From assembly GCA_964394475.1 (NCBI GenBank), contig CAYMXZ010000163.1, positions 1 to 7,935 on the forward strand: a stretch of 7,935 nucleotides of DNA, in the 5' to 3' direction. A model generated the notes under the pieces. That model was not told where the DNA came from. It worked only from the letters and a program-made list of their open reading frames with translations, and ran no database searches. The DNA comes from RQOF01 sp964394475 (GTDB lineage Bacteria > Calditrichota > Calditrichia > RBG-13-44-9). Position numbers and translations under genes: made by a program. Every line of letters starts with the position of its first letter. Positions within the stretch are counted from its first letter, which is position 1. Shown here piece after piece: positions 1 to 5,976 of this stretch.

Positions 1-371
1 ATATAGACCGAAATATTGTCCATGAATTACACAAATGAACACCAATGAAGATTTGTTTATATTTCAGGAAAAAAAAATTGTAAACCAGATACCGGATAAG
101 ATTGAAAAAATACAGGGAGTTTAATTTTTTGTTTTTATAACGGTATTCTCTTTGAGAAATTCAAGCATATCGAAATTTAGTTTTTTGACTTTTCTTTTAA
201 AGAAAAACACTATCAGGGGGAAATCATGTTAATTATTTTTAGTTTTGATTAAAATTTTATGATTATTTATCTTCTCAGCAAAAATTGGAGAAATAGATTA
301 AGAAAAATTCTTGAACATTGGCAAGAATTATATGTTTTGCAGTATAACAATTTCAATCTTAATTTCAATTC
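1..371. other. AT-rich intergenic region upstream of the sensor kinase
   Basis: I find no intact gene here. Bases 22-49 carry a degenerate near-decamer repeat: ATGAA recurs at 22, 35 and 45, and ACACAAATGA (29-38) is followed by ACACCAATGA (39-48). An AT-rich dyad, TTTTCTTT (190-197) and AAAGAAAA (199-206), has no obvious role. The reverse strand is stop-free from 228 to 121 and may be a gene remnant (see findings). A possible kinase promoter is TTGGCA (318-323) with TATAAC (343-348), but the 19-base spacing is long and I do not rely on it. A direct repeat AATTTCAAT (349-357 and 361-369) ends two bases before the kinase ATG, where a ribosome-binding site would be expected. Confidence 0.5.
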
Positions 372-2390
372 ATGAAACCATTTATCTGGAATGCTCAATT
401 TCTGAAGGCCCGGCATTTAATTTTCATTTTTTTAATATTAGCCGTTCTGATGGTGAGCTCCGCCCTGATCGAACTGAAGCAGAGTAAGAAAGAGCTGTTG
501 GATTTAATGACCGAACAGGCTCACACATTACTGGAAAGTGTGATTACCAGCTCCCGGAATACCTTAATGACTAATTGGATGATGGAAGATCTCATTGATG
601 AGCGATTGTTAAATAATGCCAGTATTATTCGCAATTGGTATGAACAAGGTCAGATTAATCAGTCCTTGCTTTCCACCCTGACCGAGCAAAATAATTTATA
701 TCGAATTAACATTTTTTCCGCTGATGGCCGAAAGGTTTACAGCAGTCACCCCCGGGTACATGAGATCGAAACCACTGATGCTGAAGATATTCTACAGCCT
801 ATTTTTAAGGGGGAAGTGGATACTCTCTTTATTGGGTTACGAGAAGCTCGCTATCAACCGGGCTATCGCCTGGCGGTCGCTCTGGCTGCCCGGGATCGCA
901 GTGCGATCGTGGTCAATATGGATGCCGCACAATTGTTGGAATTCCGTAAAAAAATTGGCTTTGGTAGTCTGTTGCGCAATCTCTCAGAAAATCCAGGCAT
1001 TCTCTATGTGGCCCTGCAAGATACCAGTGGAATTTTGGCGGCTTCTGGCAATGTGGAAGAATTAGAACGAATTCAGGGTTCGGATTTTCTTTCCGCCTCT
1101 TTATATGATTCTTTATTCAGTGTGCGTACGATTGATTTCCAGAAACAACAGGTGTTTGAAGCGGTACATCCTTTTCATTTCGATGATGAAATCATCGGGT
1201 TATTTCGATTGGGAATTTCGCTTACACCATTACAGCTCATAAAAGATCGCATCCATCGCCGGATTTTTTTCATCAGTATGATCCTGCTGGCAATTGGTTT
1301 CATTCTGTTTACTTTGCTGATTATCAATCAAAACCTGGAAATCACTCGCCGACAGTATCAAGTGGTGGAAACCTATTCACGGAATATTATTCAAAATGTC
1401 AGTGATGCAATTATTGTGTATGATCAGGATTTCGTCATCAAAGTCTTTAACCGCTCAGCCGAAAATCTGCTTGGCTCAAGAGAATCAAGTGTGGTGGGAA
1501 AAAAATTAAACACGCTGTTTGACTTTCCGGAATGGAATAATCTGCTTCAAACCAAATTCTCTCTGCAAGAGGTGGCATTACCCATCCATGGAAGTCTAAA
1601 ACAATTGCTGATATCAAAAACTAACTACCAGGATGAGCAAAACCGAGAAACAACTATTCTGGTGCTACGAGACCTCACTGAACAGAAAAGATTAGAGGAC
1701 CAGATTCAGCGTCAGGAACGGTTGACTGCTCTGGGGCAATTGGCCTCAGAGGTGGCTCATGAAATTCGCAATCCCCTGAATGCGATTGGAACGGTAGTAC
1801 AGCAGCTGGATCGAGATTTTCAACCGACCCATCAACAAGAGGAATATCATCAATTGGCACAACTGGTTTATCGGGAAGTAAAGCGCATTAATGCGACCAT
1901 TGAGAACTTTCTGAAGTTTGCCCGACCCCAACCGCTAAAACCGGTTGAATTTGATTTAAATGAATTCATTCGTGAAATTGAAAGTCAATATCGTCCTGTT
2001 TTCAAAGAAAAGAATATTTTGTGTATTTTTGAGATGACGGATCAGATTCGAGTGAAATGGGATCGCGACAAGATGAAACAGGTCTTTCAGAATCTTATTC
2101 AGAATGCGGTTGAAGCCGTGAAATCGCCTGGTAAGATTCTATTAACCGTTAAAAAAGGAACAGGTGACTTCATAGAAATGACCGTAGAAGATAATGGTTT
2201 CGGAATTCCTGCTGACATTCAGCAGAAGATTTTTAATCTCTATTTTACCACGAAAGCCTCCGGCACCGGGATCGGTCTGAGCATTGTTCAGCAAATTATC
2301 GATCAACATCAGGGACTTATTTCCTTTGAGAGCCAGGCGGGGAAGGGAACCCGCTTCTTCCTGCACATCCCTCAACATATTAATGGATGA
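372..2390 (+). CDS. Membrane sensor histidine kinase (periplasmic sensor, PAS, HisKA, HATPase)
   Basis: This 672-residue protein is an inner-membrane sensor kinase that should autophosphorylate on His463 and pass the phosphate to the regulator encoded just downstream. Membrane segments lie at about 15-33 and 297-318. They enclose a periplasmic region of about 260 residues whose helix followed by an 'INIFSADGRKVYSS' strand pattern (about 112-125) resembles Cache-type ligand sensors; a second similar unit begins near 210. A PAS domain follows (about 333-440). The HisKA H-box has H463-E464-I-R-N467, with the acidic and Asn residues expected for combined kinase and phosphatase activity. ATP-binding boxes are N574/N578, D607-N-G-F-G611, F621-T626-T-K and G631-T-G-I-G635. 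The start is the first in-frame ATG before the first membrane helix; no Shine-Dalgarno sequence precedes it. The ligand cannot be read from the sequence. Family assignment is firm; the pairing rests on adjacency. Confidence 0.96.
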   Translation: MKPFIWNAQFLKARHLIFIFLILAVLMVSSALIELKQSKKELLDLMTEQAHTLLESVITSSRNTLMTNWMMEDLIDERLLNNASIIRNWYEQGQINQSLLSTLTEQNNLYRINIFSADGRKVYSSHPRVHEIETTDAEDILQPIFKGEVDTLFIGLREARYQPGYRLAVALAARDRSAIVVNMDAAQLLEFRKKIGFGSLLRNLSENPGILYVALQDTSGILAASGNVEELERIQGSDFLSASLYDSLFSVRTIDFQKQQVFEAVHPFHFDDEIIGLFRLGISLTPLQLIKDRIHRRIFFISMILLAIGFILFTLLIINQNLEITRRQYQVVETYSRNIIQNVSDAIIVYDQDFVIKVFNRSAENLLGSRESSVVGKKLNTLFDFPEWNNLLQTKFSLQEVALPIHGSLKQLLISKTNYQDEQNRETTILVLRDLTEQKRLEDQIQRQERLTALGQLASEVAHEIRNPLNAIGTVVQQLDRDFQPTHQQEEYHQLAQLVYREVKRINATIENFLKFARPQPLKPVEFDLNEFIREIESQYRPVFKEKNILCIFEMTDQIRVKWDRDKMKQVFQNLIQNAVEAVKSPGKILLTVKKGTGDFIEMTVEDNGFGIPADIQQKIFNLYFTTKASGTGIGLSIVQQIIDQHQGLISFESQAGKGTRFFLHIPQHING

Positions 2391-2396
2391 TTATGG

Positions 2397-2402
2397 AAGG
2401 AG
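2397..2402 (+). promoter_or_regulatory. Orphan Shine-Dalgarno-like AAGGAG after the kinase stop
   Basis: A perfect AAGGAG lies six bases after the kinase stop codon, but the next gene's ATG is about 105 bases away, beyond the heptamer array. A TTG at 2406 would open a 21-codon frame through the repeats to a TGA at 2469, but the spacing of three bases is too short for normal initiation. The site may be the regulator's former ribosome-binding site, displaced when the array grew. That is inference. Confidence 0.3.
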
Positions 2403-2411
2403 AAATTGAAT

Positions 2412-2460
2412 TACAAAATACAAAATATAAAATACAAGATACAAGATACAAGATACAAGA
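2412..2460 (+). repeat. Heptanucleotide tandem array, seven units
   Basis: Seven contiguous 7-base units occupy the kinase-regulator gap: TACAAAA twice, TATAAAA once, then TACAAGA four times. The last four are identical, which suggests recent slippage expansion. The array is non-coding and the period is not a multiple of three. It separates an orphan AAGGAG from the regulator start, so copy number changes would alter the spacing within the two-gene transcript. Confidence 0.9.
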
Positions 2461-2506
2461 TATATGTATGAACTTACGACAAATATAAAATATTCAATGC
2501 TTTACT

Positions 2507-3877
2507 ATGAAAACATCCTCTTTTACAATTTTAATTATTGATGATGAAGAAACCCAGCTGAGGTCTCTGCAAAGTTTTTTAGAACGACGGGGTTTTAAGG
2601 TGTTTACTGCTAATGATGGCGAACAGGGCTTTACACTGGCACAACAGCATACCATCGATCTGGTGCTCAGTGATTATCGCATGCCCGGATGGAATGGTCT
2701 GGTGGTTTTGCGAAAAATTAAGGAACTAAATCCGGAAATTGACGTGGTGGTCATAACCGCCTATGGAAGTGTGGAAGAAGCTGTAGAAATTATGAAAGCC
2801 GGTGCCTACGATTATTTGACCAAACCGATTGATCTGGATGATTTAGAGCATTTGATTAAACGGGTTCAGGAAAAACGGATACTCCAGAGTGAAAATCGGC
2901 AGTTAAAGGAGCAATTGCAGGAACGATTTAAATTCGAGGCTATCATTTCTCAAAGCGGGGAAATGGAACAGGTTTTAAATACCGCCGCCAGAGTAGCTGC
3001 CAGCAAGGCTTCGGTGCTGATCCGTGGAGAAAGCGGTACGGGCAAGGAGTTAATCGCACGAGCGATCCACTTTGCCAGTCCCCGTAAAAACCAGCCTTTC
3101 GTGGTTGTTAACGTAGCCGCCTTGCCGGAAAATCTTATCGAGAGTGAACTATTTGGCCATGAAAAAGGTGCTTTTACGGGGGCGACTCAGCAACGCATTG
3201 GTCGATTTGAACAGGCGGATGGGGGAACTATTTTTATCGATGAAGTAGGGGATATTCCCCTTCCAGTTCAGGTGAAGTTGTTACGGGCGGTGCAATTCGG
3301 AGAAATTGAGCGGGTGGGAGGCAATAAACCCATTCAGGTGGATGTGCGAATCATCGCCGCTACCCATCGCTCTCTGGAAGAGATGGTCAAAAATAAAACA
3401 TTTCGGGAGGATTTTTATTATCGCTTAAATGTAGTTAGCATTCAGATTCCGCCATTGCGACAAAGAAAAAGTGATATACCTTTGTTGGTGGATCATTTCA
3501 TTACTAAATACCGCCGGGAAAATCAAAAACCTGTTAAAGGAATTACCCGTGAGGCCCTGGATCAACTGATGAAATATGACTATCCCGGCAACGTACGAGA
3601 ACTGGAAAATCTCATTGAACGAGCAGTAGTGCTGAGTCGCGATGAATATATTTCAGTAAACGATCTTCCTCTTCATACCCATCTTCGAACGGAACAAAAA
3701 CTGCTGGATCCCCATCAACTGGAAGAAGGATATGAGAAGAAAATGCAGGCGTTTGAGCGAGAAATGATTACCACCGCTTTGCAGCAAAGTGGTGGTAATA
3801 AAAGCGCGGCCGCCCGTCTACTGGGAATTGGTGAACGTCATCTGCGATCTCGATTGGAAAAATTGGGGATGAAGTGA
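2507..3877 (+). CDS. Sigma-54-dependent response regulator, NtrC family
   Basis: This 456-residue regulator is the likely phosphate acceptor of the upstream kinase. The receiver (about 6-120) has the acidic pair D12-D13, phospho-acceptor D56, T84 and K106. The AAA+ domain (about 145-385) has Walker A G174-E-S-G-T-G-K180, the sigma-54 contact loop G221-A-F-T-G-A226, Walker B I242-F-I-D-E246, arginine-finger-region residues R300 and R306, and sensor II Y359-P-G-N-V-R364. A Fis-type helix-turn-helix occupies about 430-455. All parts needed to bind sigma-54 RNA polymerase, hydrolyse ATP and bind an enhancer are intact, and the length is typical. The ATG is the only plausible start, because an in-frame TAA lies 21 bases upstream; no Shine-Dalgarno sequence precedes it. 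Its probable target is the enhancer-promoter region just downstream. Family assignment is firm; the target is inferred from position. Confidence 0.97.
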   Translation: MKTSSFTILIIDDEETQLRSLQSFLERRGFKVFTANDGEQGFTLAQQHTIDLVLSDYRMPGWNGLVVLRKIKELNPEIDVVVITAYGSVEEAVEIMKAGAYDYLTKPIDLDDLEHLIKRVQEKRILQSENRQLKEQLQERFKFEAIISQSGEMEQVLNTAARVAASKASVLIRGESGTGKELIARAIHFASPRKNQPFVVVNVAALPENLIESELFGHEKGAFTGATQQRIGRFEQADGGTIFIDEVGDIPLPVQVKLLRAVQFGEIERVGGNKPIQVDVRIIAATHRSLEEMVKNKTFREDFYYRLNVVSIQIPPLRQRKSDIPLLVDHFITKYRRENQKPVKGITREALDQLMKYDYPGNVRELENLIERAVVLSRDEYISVNDLPLHTHLRTEQKLLDPHQLEEGYEKKMQAFEREMITTALQQSGGNKSAAARLLGIGERHLRSRLEKLGMK

Positions 3878-3936
3878 TTGGCCGGATCTGGACTCACTCA
3901 GCGACATCGTTCTTGAATTCGACATATTGGAATTAC

Positions 3937-3958
3937 GGTTCGACTGGATAGTCGAACC
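3937..3958. promoter_or_regulatory. Perfect dyad, probable enhancer site for the sigma-54 regulator
   Basis: The arms GGTTCGACT (3937-3945) and AGTCGAACC (3950-3958) are exact reverse complements around a GGAT spacer, giving a 22-base dyad suited to a dimer of Fis-type helix-turn-helix domains. Its centre lies about 111 bases upstream of the predicted sigma-54 start near 4059, within the usual range for NtrC-family enhancers. A further half-site TTCGAC occurs at 3918-3923. The alternative is a terminator hairpin for the regulator gene, which ends 60 bases earlier, but no T-tract follows (the next bases are ATTCTG), so I prefer the operator reading. Confidence 0.55.
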
Positions 3959-3989
3959 ATTCTGAAATCACTCAAAACCTCTTTCTTTC

Positions 3990-4002
3990 TAAGTTATTGA
4001 TT
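3990..4002 (-). promoter_or_regulatory. IHF-type binding site between enhancer and promoter
   Basis: Read on the reverse strand, these 13 bases are AATCAATAACTTA, an exact match to the IHF consensus WATCAANNNNTTR. The site is centred about 63 bases upstream of the predicted start, between the dyad and the -24/-12 promoter, which is where IHF bends DNA at classical sigma-54 promoters. The region is AT-rich, so a chance match is possible, and whether this organism has IHF or only HU is unknown. Confidence 0.4.
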
Positions 4003-4031
4003 TACAGTTATTTATACAATCATTAAAAAGT

Positions 4032-4048
4032 TTGGCATTTGGTTTGTA
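4032..4048 (+). promoter_or_regulatory. Sigma-54 (-24/-12) promoter for the envelope module
   Basis: TTGGCAT (4032-4038) and TTTGTA (4043-4048) align with the sigma-54 consensus TGGCAC-N5-TTGC. Exactly ten bases separate the GG at 4034-4035 from the GT at 4046-4047. The -24 half is strong; the -12 half has GT where GC is usual. Transcription would begin near G4059, giving a leader of about 38 bases with AAGGAG at 4084-4089 before the ATG at 4097. A sigma-54 activator gene ends 155 bases upstream, which supports the call. Confidence 0.65.
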
Positions 4049-4096
4049 ATTATACAGGGCAGAACAATAACTTAACTAAACATAAGGAGAAGAAAA

Positions 4097-4639
4097 ATGA
4101 AACGGATGTATGAGTGGTTCACAGTAGCACTGGTTGTTCTGGCCCTGCCCATGATTAATTTTGCTCAGGACACCACAAAAACTCAAACCAAAGAGCGGGT
4201 AAAATCCCAGAATGTCCGGCAGGAGAAAGTCCAGTTGCAGGATAAGAATCAAAACCAGGGTACTACCCAGAACCAGGAACGCAACAAAGTTATCCATGGT
4301 CCCAATTTTGTTGATAAGAATGGCGATGGAGTAAATGATAATGCGCCGGACCATGATAATGATGGAATACCAAACGGACAGGATCCTGACTATCAGGGAG
4401 CGAATAAGGGCAAAAGACAGCAAAGCTTCATTGATGAAGATGGAGATGGGGTAGCCGACAATGTCCGTGGTCAGGTAAAAGGAAAAGCCGGATCAAAAGC
4501 CAGTTACGGTCCAGGTGATGGCACGGGCAATAAGGGTGTTCGCCCGCAGGACGGCACTGGTTATGGCAGAGGCGCGCAGTCCGGTGATTGTGATGGCACC
4601 GGTCCTAAAGGAAAGACCAATCGTGCAGGAAAGCAATAA
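4097..4639 (+). CDS. Small secreted protein with calcium-type Asp loops and a Gly-rich DGTG tail
   Basis: This 180-residue protein has no function I recognise. It begins with a Sec signal peptide (about 1-23, cleavage near FAQ|D), followed by a Gln/Lys/Thr-rich, probably disordered linker (about 25-68). Three aspartate loops of the EF-hand / thrombospondin type 3 kind follow: D73-K-N-G-D77-G-V-N-D81, D85-H-D-N-D89-G-I-P-N93 and D113-E-D-G-D117-G-V-A-D121. Such loops bind Ca2+ in known families. The tail (about 135-180) is Gly-rich with DGTG at 141-144, 152-155 and 166-169, and a single Cys at 165. There is no lipobox, so it is probably periplasmic or exported. AAGGAG sits seven bases before the ATG. 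It is the first gene after the sigma-54 promoter and resembles the protein at 5977-6351, suggesting duplication. Calcium binding is inferred from the loops. Confidence 0.85.
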   Translation: MKRMYEWFTVALVVLALPMINFAQDTTKTQTKERVKSQNVRQEKVQLQDKNQNQGTTQNQERNKVIHGPNFVDKNGDGVNDNAPDHDNDGIPNGQDPDYQGANKGKRQQSFIDEDGDGVADNVRGQVKGKAGSKASYGPGDGTGNKGVRPQDGTGYGRGAQSGDCDGTGPKGKTNRAGKQ

Positions 4640-4655
4640 TTCTCAATCCGAAATA

Positions 4656-4698
4656 ACAGCGCTTCCCGCGTCGAGCAGGAAGCGCTGTATCTATTTTT
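4656..4698 (+). terminator. Intrinsic-terminator-like hairpin between module genes 1 and 2
   Basis: An 11-base perfect stem, ACAGCGCTTCC (4656-4666) with GGAAGCGCTGT (4678-4688), encloses an 11-base loop and is followed by ATCTATTTTT, ending in five Ts (4694-4698). It starts 17 bases after the first gene's stop, and the next gene's ribosome-binding site begins at 4700, directly after the T-run. It may terminate partially so that the first protein is made in excess, or stabilise the upstream mRNA end. I see no promoter between the hairpin and the next gene. Confidence 0.75.
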
Positions 4699-4710
4699 CA
4701 GGGGATGAAT

Positions 4711-5910
4711 ATGAGCACCGGAATGATAAAAAAAATCGTATATAGTAGCCTTATACTTCTAATTTTCTTTTCGCCCCGAATTTCAATCGCACAATGGTTT
4801 TATTCTCTTTATCTGGAACAGGAATATAATACCAATCCATTTGGTTTACCGGTATCAGAAGATGAACAGATATCGAGAGTTTCGGTGGGATTACAGAGAG
4901 ATTGGGAAAAAGTCAGTGCCCAGTATTTTGGCAGTTATCATGCCTATTTTCAAAATCCGACTCGCCGTTTTTACTGGCAGCAATTTTTTATCGGGGGTGG
5001 GGATACCACCAGCTGGAATCTTTTGGTAGAAAATCGTCTGAATCGCCCCGATTTTCAGGTATACGACTATCTCAGCCTGCGTGGAGGAATTAATCATAAT
5101 CAATTCCTGCATAATATATTGTGGCGGATAAGCGGTGGATTAACCTATAATAATTTCCCGGAACTACCTGATATCAATAATTTGTCAGCTTCTCTCTACA
5201 CGTCGGTCCAAAAATCTTTCAGGACTCGGACCAGCTTTATTGGCACGGTCGCTGTCAATTATAAATATTATCTTCAACAGGTTACGTTCGTCGATACTGC
5301 TTCAGTATTTCTCCTGTCAATAAAGCAATTCAACCAGGGTGGAGGCTCTGGTCCCGGAATGGGTGGTCCAGGAGGAGGAGATGGAGGCTACTATAATATA
5401 TATGTATCTGACAACGAACAGCGTAGTTTAGGTCAATTGGTTCTTACCCTTCGACTGGCACAATCATTAGCTTCCTATACCGGACTGGCTGTTCAATATC
5501 AAACCCGTTTGAATTTCAGTCAATACGAGCGCAGCGCTACTGGTCTGATATATGGTTACAGCAGTGAATCACAAATTTTTGATGATCCGCTGGGTTATGA
5601 ATCCCATCTTCTGGGCACGGAATTGACTCAATTGCTACCGCATCGAACCTCGATAAAAGCGGCAGCTTATTATCACCAAAAGCATTATGTCGCTCAGGGA
5701 GCTTTTATCGATGCCGTCAATTTCGATCAGTCGATACTGCGTGAGGATATCTATCGCACCGTCTGGACCACGTTAGAAAAAAGAGTTGCGCTGTGGAAGA
5801 TGGATCTGGCGGTCCAGATCAATTATCAATGGGTTAATAATTCCTCCAATAGTTATTGGTACGATTATGTAAGCCAATTTGTATCGCTGACAGTACAGAT
5901 AGATATGTAA
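4711..5910 (+). CDS. Predicted outer-membrane beta-barrel protein, unknown function
   Basis: The protein has 399 residues from the ATG at 4711. I chose this start because AGGGG (4700-4704) lies six bases before it, whereas it abuts the in-frame ATG at 4705; ATG 4723 is also possible. A signal peptide covers about 1-27 (cleavage near SIA|Q). The mature part alternates hydrophobic and polar residues, is rich in Tyr, Phe, Trp, Asn and Gln, and has many short amphipathic strands split by polar turns, as in outer-membrane barrels. It ends VSLTVQIDM, a strand-like ending but without the usual terminal Phe. A Gly-rich insert (about 209-226, mostly Gly with Pro, Ser, Met and Asp) probably forms a flexible loop. 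I recognise no specific family. Its position between two small Asp-loop secreted proteins suggests a shared envelope function. The barrel call is from composition and pattern only. Confidence 0.8.
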   Translation: MSTGMIKKIVYSSLILLIFFSPRISIAQWFYSLYLEQEYNTNPFGLPVSEDEQISRVSVGLQRDWEKVSAQYFGSYHAYFQNPTRRFYWQQFFIGGGDTTSWNLLVENRLNRPDFQVYDYLSLRGGINHNQFLHNILWRISGGLTYNNFPELPDINNLSASLYTSVQKSFRTRTSFIGTVAVNYKYYLQQVTFVDTASVFLLSIKQFNQGGGSGPGMGGPGGGDGGYYNIYVSDNEQRSLGQLVLTLRLAQSLASYTGLAVQYQTRLNFSQYERSATGLIYGYSSESQIFDDPLGYESHLLGTELTQLLPHRTSIKAAAYYHQKHYVAQGAFIDAVNFDQSILREDIYRTVWTTLEKRVALWKMDLAVQINYQWVNNSSNSYWYDYVSQFVSLTVQIDM

Positions 5911-5922
5911 ATTAATTTTTTA

Positions 5923-5939
5923 TTGGCAGTACAGCAGTA
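5923..5939 (+). promoter_or_regulatory. Weak sigma-54-like element before the second Asp-loop gene
   Basis: TTGGCA (5923-5928) is followed by GTA (5937-5939), with ten bases between GG (5925-5926) and GT (5937-5938), the same geometry as the promoter at 4032-4048. The -12 half is poor (CAGTA instead of TTGCA), and I see no dyad or IHF-like site close upstream. If used, transcription would start near 5950. It could also be chance in a 66-base gap inside an operon. Confidence 0.22.
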
Positions 5940-5976
5940 ATTTTAAATAAATTGAAATCAATATGTGAGGCATAAA

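Noticed and set aside
226..252. Eight-residue leader peptide with GGGGG upstream
   Set aside because: It is too short and has no attenuation hairpin or codon bias to give it meaning.
318..340. Sigma-54 promoter for the kinase gene (TTGGCA and TTGCA both present)
   Set aside because: The GG and GC are 17 bases apart instead of ten.
2406..2471. 21-codon TTG-started frame through the heptamer array
   Set aside because: The AAGGAG lies only three bases before the TTG, and the peptide is a low-complexity translation of the repeat.
3937..3975. Intrinsic terminator of the regulator gene
   Set aside because: The stem is good, but no T-run follows it; the location relative to the -24/-12 element fits an enhancer better. 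Not fully excluded.
4076..4423. 115-codon reverse-strand open frame opposite the first Asp-loop gene
   Set aside because: It is antisense to a gene with a clear signal peptide, ribosome-binding site and domain motifs. Its own sequence is a hydrophobic reading with no recognisable domain, typical of a shadow frame.
4705..4710. ATG 4705 as start of the barrel gene
   Set aside because: AGGGG ends at 4704, leaving no spacer; ATG 4711 has a normal six-base spacing.
5450..5458. TTCGACTGG inside the barrel gene, matching part of the dyad
   Set aside because: It is a single half-site in coding sequence with no partner arm, so chance is the simplest explanation.
5965..5976. GTG start at 5965 for the second Asp-loop gene
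   Set aside because: It overlaps the TGAGG that is well placed for ATG 5977, and the signal peptide fits better from 5977.
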